Assembly: GCF_030816115.1 (NCBI RefSeq)
Contig: NZ_JAUSXQ010000001.1
Coordinates: 2,790,001-2,854,000, forward strand
Length of the DNA: 64,000 nucleotides
Reading direction: 5' to 3'
DNA from: Chryseobacterium sp. W4I1
GTDB taxonomy: Bacteria > Bacteroidota > Bacteroidia > Flavobacteriales > Weeksellaceae
In this document: piece after piece, positions 26,539 through 35,606 of the stretch
Layout: each line of letters opens with the position of its first letter
Numbering within the stretch: position 1 is the first letter of the stretch
Program-made: the position numbers and the translations under genes
Notes under the pieces: model-generated
Databases searched by the model: none
What the model was told of the DNA's origin: nothing
Seen by the model: only the letters and a program-made list of their open reading frames with translations

Positions 26539-27789
26539 TTATACTTCCTGAGGTGTATTTTCAAGCTGTCCTTCCCATTTGGAAACAGCAGAAGTGGCCA
26601 GTGCATTCCCTAAAACATTCGTCATACTTCTTCCCATATCACAGAAATGGTCAATTGGCAGGATCAAAGCGATACCTTCCGGTGGAATTCCAAACATGGA
26701 ACAGGTTGCTACAATGATCACCAAAGATGCTCTTGGAACTCCGGCAATCCCCTTTGAAGTAAGCATTAATACCAAAAGCATTGTGATCTGCTGACCCAAT
26801 GACATTTCAATACCGTAGATCTGGGCAATAAAGATAGAAGCAAACGTCATATACATCATACTTCCGTCCAGATTAAATGAATATCCTAAAGGCAGAATAA
26901 AAGATACGACTCTGTTATTACATCCGAATTTTTCAAGTTCTTCCACTAATTTAGGAAAAACAGCTTCTGAACTCGTAGTAGAGAAAGCAATCAGTAAAGG
27001 TGCCTTGATTCTTTTAAGCAGTTCGAAAAGACGGTTTCCTAAGATGAGGTAACCTACCAGAAGAAGGACCAACCAAAGAACTCCTAATGCAAAGAAAAAG
27101 TCCCTCAGATAGATAGCATATACTTTAAATATCTGGAAACCATTCATCGCCACTACTGCAGCAATAGCTCCCAAAACCCCAAACGGTGCAAACCACATGA
27201 TATAGCCTACCATTTTAAGGATGGCATGGGCAATAATATCAAAGAGCTTAACGACAGGCTTAGAGTATTCCTCTCCAAGGTTAGCCAATGCCACTCCAAA
27301 CATGATGGAAAAAACCACAATCTGAAGCACTTCATTGGTTGCAAAAGCTTCAAACAAACTTTTAGGGATCATGTGTTTTACAAAATCTTCAAGAGAAAAA
27401 CCTTTACTGGTTTTCAGAAGATCTTCTGCAGCAGCGGCATCCTGGATTGGCAGTTTGGTCACATGCCCGGGCTCAAGCCAGTTTACAAGCATTAATCCGA
27501 TAAAAAGAGAAACAAGCGAAGCGGAAATAAACCACAACATAGCTTTTGTTCCTACCCTACCGATCATTTTGATATCACTCATTTTGGCAATCCCTACCAC
27601 AAGCGTGGTGAAAACCAACGGAGCAATGATCATCTGTACCAGCCTGATAAAAACAGTTCCCAGCAGTTTGATGTTTTTGGAAAACGGTTCCGCACTTTCA
27701 GGATACTGCGTGTGTACAACACCTCCGATTACTACTCCCAGAATAAGCGCAACGATAATCGCTATAAAAAGTTTATTTTGTCCTTTCAT
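26539..27789 (-). CDS. Dicarboxylate/amino acid:cation symporter (DAACS family)
   Basis: 416-aa inner-membrane transporter with about eight hydrophobic helices. Family signatures are the serine-rich re-entrant loop (IAFSTTSSEAVFPKLVEE), the NLDGSMMYM helix break and SKGIAGVPRAS, as in GltP/DctA. It imports glutamate, aspartate or C4-dicarboxylates with H+ or Na+. It heads a compact operon with the PhyH oxygenase and an unknown membrane protein, and a TATATTTG promoter element lies 20 bases upstream. Confidence 0.95.
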   Translation of the reverse strand: MKGQNKLFIAIIVALILGVVIGGVVHTQYPESAEPFSKNIKLLGTVFIRLVQMIIAPLVFTTLVVGIAKMSDIKMIGRVGTKAMLWFISASLVSLFIGLMLVNWLEPGHVTKLPIQDAAAAEDLLKTSKGFSLEDFVKHMIPKSLFEAFATNEVLQIVVFSIMFGVALANLGEEYSKPVVKLFDIIAHAILKMVGYIMWFAPFGVLGAIAAVVAMNGFQIFKVYAIYLRDFFFALGVLWLVLLLVGYLILGNRLFELLKRIKAPLLIAFSTTSSEAVFPKLVEELEKFGCNNRVVSFILPLGYSFNLDGSMMYMTFASIFIAQIYGIEMSLGQQITMLLVLMLTSKGIAGVPRASLVIIVATCSMFGIPPEGIALILPIDHFCDMGRSMTNVLGNALATSAVSKWEGQLENTPQEV

Positions 27790-27808
27790 ATATATAGTTC
27801 AATTCCCA

Positions 27809-27816
27809 CAAATATA
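27809..27816 (-). promoter_or_regulatory. -7 promoter element for the symporter operon
   Basis: On the minus strand this reads TATATTTG, matching TAnnTTTG, and gives a leader of about 16 bases before the ATG at 27789. Confidence 0.5.
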
Positions 27817-27952
27817 ACAGTTTTTCAATTGGTACAATATTTTGTCCTAATCCGTTTAAGTTGAGATTAAGTTTATAATACATTAAAATTAAATCCCTGG
27901 TTTCTAAAATATTGTAAAAAATTTAAGAAACATTTATTGATTTTTTATTCTT

Positions 27953-27979
27953 TTGGTACAAATTTTATTATTACATTTG
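27953..27979 (+). promoter_or_regulatory. Promoter of the BON-domain lipoprotein gene
   Basis: A TTG at 27953-27955 and TACATTTG at 27972-27979 are 16 bases apart. This fits the Bacteroidota -33/-7 pattern slightly tightly. Transcription would start near 27983, leaving a leader of about 28 bases. Confidence 0.55.
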
Positions 27980-28010
27980 ATTGTATTAACAACATTAATA
28001 AATATACAAT

Positions 28011-28499
28011 ATGAAAAAAACTATCGCAATGGCTGCATTAGCTTTAGCTGTATCTTTTGGAGCGGTTTCTTGTAAAAAGAAGGTTTCTGATGCCGATCTT
28101 CAGACTCAGGCTACAACAATTGTAACTTCTAATCCCGGTGCTTCTGTAGAAGTAAAAGAAGGAGTAGCTCATTTAAGCGGAACTTTCGCTGACCAGCAGT
28201 CTAAAGATGCCATGATTGCAAAATTAAAAGCAATTTCTGGAGTAAAAGAAGTAATGGATATGTCTACTATAGCTGCACCTGTTACCACTGCACCAGTGGA
28301 AACTTCATCTGCTGTAGATCCTGCAGTTCAGAAAAAAGTTAAGGATGCTGTTAAAGATTTCCCTTCTGTAAAAGTAGAAGTTGTAAACGGACAGCTTACT
28401 CTTACAGGAAATGTTTCAGGCCTTCAGGCAAGAAAAATAAAAGAATCTGTAGATGCTTTGAAAATCGGAAAGTATAACAATAATCTAGTGGTAAAATAA
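28011..28499 (+). CDS. BON-domain lipoprotein
   Basis: 162-aa lipoprotein, lipobox ending at Cys21 (GAVSC). Two BON-type repeats are visible: residues about 30-85 (NPGASVEVKEGVAHLSGTF ... ISGVKEVMDM) and 105-162 (FPSVKVEVVNGQLTLTGNV ... YNNNLVVK), joined by a Thr/Pro/Ala-rich linker. BON domains bind membranes or phospholipids and occur in OsmY/DolP-type envelope-stress proteins. It probably acts at the periplasmic side of the outer membrane. The next gene follows after 6 bases and repeats the BON theme. Confidence 0.85.
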   Translation: MKKTIAMAALALAVSFGAVSCKKKVSDADLQTQATTIVTSNPGASVEVKEGVAHLSGTFADQQSKDAMIAKLKAISGVKEVMDMSTIAAPVTTAPVETSSAVDPAVQKKVKDAVKDFPSVKVEVVNGQLTLTGNVSGLQARKIKESVDALKIGKYNNNLVVK

Positions 28500-28505
28500 T
28501 TTAAA

Positions 28506-28925
28506 ATGAGCACATTACAAGATAAATATTCAAGTGTAGTTTCAGCAGCTCAGTCTGCAGGAATTTCTAATCTTCAGGTTCAGGAGCAGGATGGTATTCT
28601 TTATGTTTCAGGAAATGCTTCCAATACCGCTGCTAAAGATGCAGTATGGAATGCTTTAGGAACTATTGATTCTACTTATTCAGCTTCAGATATCAATATT
28701 GATGTACAGGTTGCAGGATTAACTTCAGGGGCTGCTTTAACAGTGGCTACGGAAGATTCTAACCTGAATATCAGACAGGAGCCTTCTACTGAGGCTGCTG
28801 TAGTAGGAAAAGCTGCTAAAGGTTCATCTGTAACTTTAATTGAGCAGACTTCTGATGACTGGTGGAAAGTGAAAACTGACGACGGGCAGGAAGGATATGC
28901 TTATTCAAGATATCTGAAAGCATAA
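28506..28925 (+). CDS. BON-like plus SH3-domain protein
   Basis: 139-aa protein without an evident signal peptide. Residues of about 10-68 resemble a BON repeat (ISNLQVQEQDGILYVSGNA), and residues of about 77-139 form a bacterial SH3 domain (DSNLNIRQEPSTEAAVVGKAAKG ... DGQEGYAYSRYLKA). The layout recalls LysM/BON and SH3 envelope proteins, but the absence of a signal sequence is odd if it acts in the periplasm. It is cotranscribed with the BON lipoprotein and ends at a strong hairpin. Confidence 0.8.
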   Translation: MSTLQDKYSSVVSAAQSAGISNLQVQEQDGILYVSGNASNTAAKDAVWNALGTIDSTYSASDINIDVQVAGLTSGAALTVATEDSNLNIRQEPSTEAAVVGKAAKGSSVTLIEQTSDDWWKVKTDDGQEGYAYSRYLKA

Positions 28926-28962
28926 TTATTTGCTAAATAGTTAATTTTTATTAAATACTACG

Positions 28963-28990
28963 AAACATCCCCGTTTGGGGATGTTTTTTT
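28963..28990 (+). terminator. Terminator of the BON/SH3 operon
   Basis: AAACATCCCC at 28963-28972 pairs with GGGGATGTTT at 28977-28986 around GTTT, followed by T's. Confidence 0.9.
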
Positions 28991-29024
28991 ATACTTTTAC
29001 GCCTTAAAAAAAGACAAATATTTA

Positions 29025-31731
29025 ATGAAAAAAGTATTATCGATGCTGATGCTGGCATTTACGGTTTTAATCCTGCATGCTCAGAATCTGCATATAGACG
29101 GAAAAGTATCGGACCTGGACAAAAAGCCTGTAGAAAACGCCACTGTTTATCTTCTGAAAGAAAAAGATTCATCAATCATTAATTATACGCCGACCAATAA
29201 AGAAGGAAAGTTCTCTCTGAAAACAGATCATCTAAATGAGCCTTCTTTTTTAAAAATAGATGCTGAAAAATTGCAGTCCTATTCTAAAAGGCTGGATAAA
29301 ATCAGTTAATCTCTTTCTCTGGGAGATATTGTATTGGAAAAAAGCAAGATCAACAGCATTGATGAAGTAAAAATCACAGTTTCTCCGGTAAAGATCAAGA
29401 AAGACACCATAGAGTTTAATGCTTCTTCTATCAAAGTACGTCCTGACAGTAAAATCGAAGAACTTCTGAAACAGATTCCCGGTGTAGAAATCAGCAATGA
29501 AGGCAAAATTACTGTGAACGGAAAGGAAGTGGACCAGATCATGATCAACGGAAAACCTTTCTTTGATAAAGACGGCAAAATTGCCCTGCAGAACCTTCCG
29601 GCTGATCTCATTAAAAATATCCAGTTTACTACTACTAAAACCAAGGAGGAAGAAATGAGCGGAAAAACTGCGAAATCCAACAATACCACCATCAATTTCA
29701 ATATTGATGAAAAGAAGAATAAAGGACTGATCTCCAGACTTGCCCTTGGATACGGTTCGGATAAACGCTATGAAGGCAGCGGACTTTTGAGTTATTTAAA
29801 AAAGGACACCAAAATAAGTTTCCTCGCCTCTTCCAATAATATCAATTCACAGGGATTTTCCAATGATGATGTTTTCGACAGTATGGGTAACGGCCGTAAT
29901 TCCTGGATGATACAGGGTGGCGGAACGGATAAAGGGATTCAGAAATCCACTACCATTGGTTTCAACTACAACGATAAATTGGGGAAAAGATGCGGATCTT
30001 GATTCCTTCAGCTTAATGCATTCAGATTCTGACATGGAAACAAAATCCAAGGTTTCCAGAACGACACTGTTGCCGGAATATACATTAAAAACAAATTCTG
30101 AGACCAACGGAGAAAGCAAAAACAAGCAGTACAGTTTCGATACATCGGTAAAAATTCAGTTGGACTCTCTGACCAATGTTTATATTTCACCAAGATTTAG
30201 CCATTCTAAAAGTTTCAGTTTCAATAATTCGAAATCAACAACATTCAGAGATAATGTACTTCTGAACGAAAACGATTCGTACATGAGTACAGATTCGGAA
30301 AACAATTCCTTCAACCCGTCTGTATATTTTTCAAAAAAATTCAGAAAAAAAGGGCGGTCCATGAATGCAAAAATGGACGGTATCATTTCTGAATCCAACA
30401 GTGATCATCTTAACCGGTCCCAAACCGTATTTTACCAGAGTAACGATCCGAGTGATAACAGAAACCAGCTTGCCAAAAACAAAAAACAGAACAATACTTA
30501 TACTTTCGGAACCGGATATACGGAGCCGGTTTCTGATTCTGCATCTGTCAATTTTGACGTGAATTACAGCTCAAATACTTCGAGGAATCTCCGGGATGTT
30601 AACGATTTTGATATAGCAACCGAGCAATATTCGGAATACAATACAGCTTTATCGAACAGCATGAGGCAGAAGATCAACAAGATTACCCCTGCGCTTTCAT
30701 TTGGACTTAACAAAAACAAACTCAATATTTGGACATCTGTAATCCTTGAAATTTCTGATATGAAAGTAAATTCCGTTTTTAATAGCCAGAACTACGGCCT
30801 TCAGAAAAATTTTTCCCTACCGGGCTATAATCTGCAGGTACAGTATAAACTTTCTGAAAATAAAAGAGTAAGTCTTTTTAATTATGCAAATTTTACCATT
30901 CCCGGAGCAGAGCAGCTAACGCCCTATGAGGATACTTCTAATTCTCTGATCACTTCCACCGGAAATCCGGACCTTAAAAATACATGGACCAACAACACTA
31001 ATCTGTATTTTAATAACTACAATATGGTGAAAAATATGAGCTATTATTTTAATGTTGGGTTTACCTACAAGGATAACGATATCGTGAATTACTCAAAATA
31101 TGACAACTCAGGAAAGCAGCTAGCTACCTATGACAATATAAGCGGGAACAAAAGCTTCAATGCGGAAGGAGGTTTTAGCAAAAGTTTTAAGTGGAAAGAC
31201 AGCAAGGTTTCTGTTAACCCAGGATTCAATATGGAGTACGCTTACAACAAAGGATACATCAACGGGCAGCTTTTTACCAGTGATTCGTACAGTCTGAATC
31301 CGGGCATCAATCTTACGTATGAGCTTAAGGATAAATTCACTATAAAACCATCATACAGACTGGGCTATAATTTTTCAAAATATACAAATTACAGCATCGA
31401 TAATGTAAACACTGCAAGCCAGGCCCTGAAGATGGAGCTTACCAATTACGTTTTCAAAAGCAGACTGGTTTTCGGAAATGATTTTGAATACAACACGAAT
31501 TCTAATATTGCCCCTGGTTTTAAAAAAGATTTCTATTTCTGGAATACGAGTTTAGGATATTCATTCTCAAATAAACAGTTTACTGCAAAAATGAAGATTT
31601 ATGATGTTCTGAACCAGAACCAAAGCGTAAGAAGAACTATTTCCAATGCCTATTTTGAAGACCGTGAAGACCTTATCCTGAAGCGTTACTTTATGTTTTC
31701 CATCAGCATGAAGCTTAACAAATTTGCATGA
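29025..31731 (+). pseudogene. TonB-dependent receptor-like outer membrane beta-barrel protein, broken twice
   Basis: The intact form would be about 902 aa: signal peptide, a CarboxypepD_reg-like Ig domain (residues about 20-95, VSDLDKKPVENATVYLLKEKD), a plug-like segment (LLKQIPGVEISNEGKITVNG), and a C-terminal beta-barrel of the OMP_b-brl_3 type. Two lesions interrupt it: an in-frame TAA at 29307-29309, with the same frame resuming at once (LSLGDIVLEKS), and a one-base expansion of the AAAA run at 29985-29988, which shifts GKDADLDS to GKRCGS. The family probably imports or binds an unknown ligand. No SusD-like partner is adjacent. With two lesions the gene is likely non-functional if the sequence is right. 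Confidence 0.85.
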
Positions 31732-31793
31732 AAAAAGATGCAGTAATTGAAGAACAGTTCTTATTTTACTTTAGAACTTTGGTTAATTTGTAA

Positions 31794-31831
31794 AATCTGC
31801 GGGTGTACAATCTCACGTAGATTTACAGATT
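31794..31831. repeat. Degenerate AATCTG...CAGATT intergenic repeat
   Basis: The stretch reads AATCTGCGGGTGTACAATCT then CACGTAGATTTACAGATT. It forms an imperfect inverted repeat related by eye to sequences at 12206-12234 and 41442-41470. It is non-coding. Confidence 0.4.
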
Positions 31832-31948
31832 GAGCAAATCAAAAATCAAATGCTTATTTCATAATTCTTATGTAATTTCCTTTGAAAGATTGATCACAGG
31901 TAGTATTTTGCAGCTATTTTATTTTTAAATTAGCTGCAAATTTTATTT

Positions 31949-33808
31949 ATGAAGATCCATATTTCAATTTTATTTATTTTCTTTTTTATCCTCGGAAGTG
32001 CACAGACTACCGATCAGAAGGATACTTTTGTAAAAGATAATTTCACCAAAAAGGAATTCTATATTCCGATGCGCGACGGCGTAAAGCTTTTCACTACGGT
32101 ATATGTTCCGAAAGATATTTCAAATAAGAACAAATATCCTTTCCTGATGCAGAGAACCTGCTACAGCATTGCTCCTTACGGTGAAACGGAATACAAAACC
32201 AAACTTGGCCCTAATAAATACCTGATGAATGACAAGTATATTTTTGTATTCCAAGATGTACGCGGCAGGTATATGAGTGAGGGAACTTTCACCAATATGA
32301 CACCTCAGGTAGACCGTAAAACAAAAAAAGACGTAGATGAAAGTACGGATACTTATGACACTATAGAATGGCTGTTGAAAAACGTAAAAGATAACAATGG
32401 TAAAGTCGGACAGTATGGAACTTCATACCCGGGATTCTATACAGCAGTAGGAATATTGGCACAGCATCCTGCACTGGTTGCCTCATCTCCACAGGCTCCT
32501 ATTTCAGATTTCTGGAATGATGATTTTCTTCATAACGGCAGATTTATGCTGGGATATTTTAGAACATTCCCTGTTTTTGGGATTCAGAAAACAAAACCTG
32601 AAAATAAGGCATGGTATATGGATACTTTCGTAAAGCAGACTTCAGAAGACGGTCTTAAGTTTTACAGAGATATGGGAACTTTAAAGGACGGTTATGAAAA
32701 ATATTACAAGAATAATTTCTTCATGACGGAGATTATGAACCATCCTAATTACGATGAATTCTGGCAAAAAAGAAGCCTTCTTCCCCATTTAAAAAATGTA
32801 AATCATGCAGTAATGACCGTTGGAGGCTGGTTTGATGCTGAAGACCTTTCAGGACCGCTGAATATTTACAAAACCATTGAAAAGACCAGTCCAAAAGCTA
32901 AAAATACCATTGTCATGGGACCTTTTTCTCACGGAGCATGGGCACAGGAACAAGGGAAACATTTCCACAATCAGATTTATTTCGGGGACAGCATTGCAAC
33001 GTACTATCAGAAAAATATTGAAACTAAATTTTTCAACCATTATTTAAAAGGAAATACGAAAGAAGATGCCGGACTTCCGGAAGCTTTGATGTACGATACA
33101 GGCTCTAAGGAATGGAGAGAATTTGCTTCTTATCCTCCAAAAAACGCTCAGAAGGTTAATTTCTATTTAACTGACGGAACATTGAAAAAAATGGCAGGAC
33201 AAGGGTTTTCAGAATATTACAGTGATCCTGATAATCCTGTTTTAAGCTCTGACAATCTAAAAGATTTTAATGGATTCACTCCTAAAAACTATATGTCGGA
33301 AGATCAGAGATTTGCTGTGGGGAGACCTGATGTTTTGACGTTTACTACCGATGTTTTAACGGAAGATATGAGTTTTGCCGGAGAGATCATGGCTAAACTG
33401 AATATTTCTTCCTCCTCAACCGATGCGGATTTTGCCGTAAAGCTGATCGATGTTTATCCTGAAGATTTCAAACCTCAGGAAAAGAAAGACGGTGTTATTT
33501 ACCCTAATTATCACCAAATGGTAAGAAGTGAGATCATGCCTGCAAGATTCAGAAACTCAAGAGAAAAAGGTGAGGCTTTGATTCCCAATCAGAAAACGGC
33601 CGTGAATTTCAAACTGCAGGATGTGATGCATACTTTCAGGAAAGGACACAAGATCCAGATTCAGATCAGCAGTACATGGTGGCCGCTTTTTGCAATCAAT
33701 CCACAGAAGTTCATGGAAAATCCAAATTTTGCTACGAAAGACGATTACACAAAGGCTTTTATCAAAGTGTATAATGACAGTTCTATTGAAGCTGAAGTAT
33801 TGAAATAA
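31949..33808 (+). CDS. CocE/NonD-family serine hydrolase (Xaa-Pro dipeptidyl-peptidase-like), exported
   Basis: 619-aa protein with a signal peptide (about residues 1-18). An alpha/beta-hydrolase begins with FYIPMRDGVKLFTTVYVP; the nucleophile elbow GQYGTSYPGF holds the catalytic Ser, the Asp lies in GGWFDAEDLSG, and the His in GPFSHGAWAQ. A C-terminal jelly-roll PepX_C domain follows from about residue 400 (VNFYLTDGTLKKM...). CocE-like enzymes hydrolyse esters, amides or N-terminal X-Pro dipeptides. It is probably periplasmic or outer-membrane associated. An inverted repeat TTTGCAGCTA/TAGCTGCAAA precedes the start. Confidence 0.93.
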   Translation: MKIHISILFIFFFILGSAQTTDQKDTFVKDNFTKKEFYIPMRDGVKLFTTVYVPKDISNKNKYPFLMQRTCYSIAPYGETEYKTKLGPNKYLMNDKYIFVFQDVRGRYMSEGTFTNMTPQVDRKTKKDVDESTDTYDTIEWLLKNVKDNNGKVGQYGTSYPGFYTAVGILAQHPALVASSPQAPISDFWNDDFLHNGRFMLGYFRTFPVFGIQKTKPENKAWYMDTFVKQTSEDGLKFYRDMGTLKDGYEKYYKNNFFMTEIMNHPNYDEFWQKRSLLPHLKNVNHAVMTVGGWFDAEDLSGPLNIYKTIEKTSPKAKNTIVMGPFSHGAWAQEQGKHFHNQIYFGDSIATYYQKNIETKFFNHYLKGNTKEDAGLPEALMYDTGSKEWREFASYPPKNAQKVNFYLTDGTLKKMAGQGFSEYYSDPDNPVLSSDNLKDFNGFTPKNYMSEDQRFAVGRPDVLTFTTDVLTEDMSFAGEIMAKLNISSSSTDADFAVKLIDVYPEDFKPQEKKDGVIYPNYHQMVRSEIMPARFRNSREKGEALIPNQKTAVNFKLQDVMHTFRKGHKIQIQISSTWWPLFAINPQKFMENPNFATKDDYTKAFIKVYNDSSIEAEVLK

Positions 33809-33816
33809 AAAGTAAC

Positions 33817-33930
33817 GTGGGCTTCGAAAACCTCAGCCAACCATCAGAAAACATAAATCCGGTCGCTTCGGGAATATCAGCGACCGGATTTTTTTATAGG
33901 CGCTGGTGATTGAGCCACTCGAAGCCACCT
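33817..33930. repeat. REP-like arms surrounding a terminator hairpin
   Basis: GTGGGCTTCGAAAACCTCAG at 33817-33836 and GAGCCACTCGAAGCCACC at 33912-33929 form imperfect outer arms. Between them, AAATCCGGTCGC at 33855-33866 pairs perfectly with GCGACCGGATTT at 33880-33891, followed by T's, and acts as terminator for the CocE gene and perhaps the converging alkB. Confidence 0.55.
33855..33897. terminator. Terminator between CocE hydrolase and alkB
   Basis: Perfect 12-bp stem AAATCCGGTCGC/GCGACCGGATTT with a 13-base loop and a TTTTT tail. Confidence 0.9.
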
Positions 33931-33933
33931 TTT

Positions 33934-34545
33934 TTACTCCTCAATCGTTCTGAAAGTAAGATTTACTCTTGGCGTTTTCACTTTTGTGGTGGGTGGAAGT
34001 CTGTGCAGCCAGTTTTCCTGTGTAGTTCCTTTCATAATCAGAAGACTTCCGTTTTCCAGGAATATTTCCACTTTTTCCTTGGTCGTTTTATGCTTAAATA
34101 AAAACTTTCTTTCTGCCCCGAAAGTCAGAGAAGCGATGGCTCCGTGTTTTTTAAGATCGGTTTCTCCATCGCTGTGGTAAGCCATCCCTTCGCTTCCGTC
34201 ATGGTACAAATTGAGAAGACAGGAATTGTAGGTTTCACCAGAAACTTCTTCACATCTCTTCTTTAATTCCAACAGTTCCGGTGTCCAGATCTTAGCATAT
34301 TTCGTTCGTTTTGAATAGGTGTACTCAAAAGCTTTATCTCCAAACCAGGCTACTTTTCTTTTCGTTAAAATTAATTTACCAAAGATCAATGCTTCATCAT
34401 TTTCCCATGGCATCTGATGCAGCAAATAATTATAAAAGAAATCTGATCTTCCTTTGTCAAAGACTTTTCCATAATAGTTCACCGTTCCGTCATGCGGAAG
34501 AATATTTAAAGGGTATTCTGATATTTCTTCAAACAGGCTGTTCAT
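33934..34545 (-). CDS. alkB: AlkB-family alkylated-DNA repair dioxygenase
   Basis: 203-aa Fe(II)/2-oxoglutarate dioxygenase. The metal ligands are in AYHSDGE (HxD) and WLHRLPPTTK, and the 2-oxoglutarate-binding arginines in PRVNLTFR. The KIWTPELLELK nucleotide-recognition region matches the AlkB/ALKBH2-type subgroup. It removes methyl groups from 1-methyladenine and 3-methylcytosine. It is transcribed in the same direction as the Ada-type gene 132 bases upstream, which supports a DNA alkylation repair unit. Confidence 0.92.
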   Translation of the reverse strand: MNSLFEEISEYPLNILPHDGTVNYYGKVFDKGRSDFFYNYLLHQMPWENDEALIFGKLILTKRKVAWFGDKAFEYTYSKRTKYAKIWTPELLELKKRCEEVSGETYNSCLLNLYHDGSEGMAYHSDGETDLKKHGAIASLTFGAERKFLFKHKTTKEKVEIFLENGSLLIMKGTTQENWLHRLPPTTKVKTPRVNLTFRTIEE

Positions 34546-34618
34546 GGATTTAATTTTATAAAATGTATTAATGGCTTTAGCTACTTATGACTCAAAATTT
34601 CAGGATACCAACATATAT

Positions 34619-34672
34619 TCCCTCCATTAGAGGGGTGTCAAAAATTCTTTGAATTTTTGACGGTGTGGTTAA
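34619..34672. repeat. Intergenic repeat element with hairpin between ada and alkB
   Basis: TTCCCTCCATTAGAGGGGTG is followed by the inverted repeat GTCAAAAATTC (34637-34647) TTT GAATTTTTGAC (34651-34661) and GGTGTGG. The combination of a short GC-rich arm, hairpin and GGTGTGG tail resembles a dispersed intergenic element of Chryseobacterium-like genomes. It separates the two repair genes and is non-coding. Confidence 0.5.
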
Positions 34673-34677
34673 TCAGA

Positions 34678-35538
34678 TTAAAGCAAAATAGAATTCCCGG
34701 AATAAACCCGCGAACTCTCCCAACCCACAATCAGCTGTTTCCTGCCACTTCCCCATCGGTAACCGCCCATATTCCCGGTAGATTGAATCACCCGGTGGCA
34801 TGGAATAAGAAAAGCCACAGGATTGCTTCCGATGGCTGTTCCTACAGCTCTTGAAGCGTTCGGATTTCCTATCTTTCCTGCCAGGTTTCCGTAGGTAGAT
34901 AACTTTCCCATCGGGATAGAAAGCAAACTTTCCCAGACTTTAAGCTGAAAATCTGTTCCTTTTAAGTGTAATTTAATGGTGTTGAGTTTTGTCCAGTCTT
35001 TATTGAATATGGACAGTGCATTTTTCTGAAGATCATCCTGTTTTTCAAAAAAAGAAGCATTGGGAAATGTCTGTTGTAAATTTCCCAATGCTGTTTCTTT
35101 ATCGTCTTCAAAAGCCATATAACAGATCCCTTTTTCAGTAGATGCTGCCATTACATATCCGAAAGGACTTTCGGAAAAGCTGTAATTGATATTCAGGCTT
35201 TTTCCGCCGTTTTTATATTCTGCCGGAGACATTCCTTCTATTTTCACAAACAGGTCATGAAGCCTGCTTGTACTGGAAAATCCCGTCTCATAAGCAGTAT
35301 CAAATAAGGTCGCTTTTTCTTCCTTCAACAGATTTTTAGCATGTTCAAGACTAATGAACTGCAAAAATTTCTTCGGACTTGTTCCTGCCCATTCCGTAAA
35401 TATCTTCTGAAAATGAGCCGGACTCAAGTGAATATTCTCTGCCACTTCCTCCAAACTTGGCTGAAGTCTGAAATTGCTCTGGATATATTCTATCGCTTTA
35501 GCAATTCTGTTATAATCTATCTGACTTTGTGCGGACAT
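34678..35538 (-). CDS. Ada-type AraC regulator fused to O6-methylguanine-DNA methyltransferase
   Basis: 286-aa fusion. Residues 1-100 are an AraC helix-turn-helix (FRLQPSLEEVAENIHLSPAHFQ ... YETGFSSTSRLHDLF). Residues of about 115-280 are a methyltransferase with the alkyl-accepting Cys in IPCHRVI and the GxxxGYRWG loop. The N-terminal zinc-binding Ada_Zn domain, which senses methyl phosphotriesters, is absent, so regulation cannot follow the E. coli Ada model exactly. It directly reverses O6-methylguanine and may activate its own operon with alkB. Confidence 0.93.
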   Translation of the reverse strand: MSAQSQIDYNRIAKAIEYIQSNFRLQPSLEEVAENIHLSPAHFQKIFTEWAGTSPKKFLQFISLEHAKNLLKEEKATLFDTAYETGFSSTSRLHDLFVKIEGMSPAEYKNGGKSLNINYSFSESPFGYVMAASTEKGICYMAFEDDKETALGNLQQTFPNASFFEKQDDLQKNALSIFNKDWTKLNTIKLHLKGTDFQLKVWESLLSIPMGKLSTYGNLAGKIGNPNASRAVGTAIGSNPVAFLIPCHRVIQSTGNMGGYRWGSGRKQLIVGWESSRVYSGNSILL

Positions 35539-35606
35539 AATATTTTGTTTTACCTCACAAATTTCCGAAGAATACAGGGCAGAAAAAATCTGATTCTTGC
35601 GGAATT

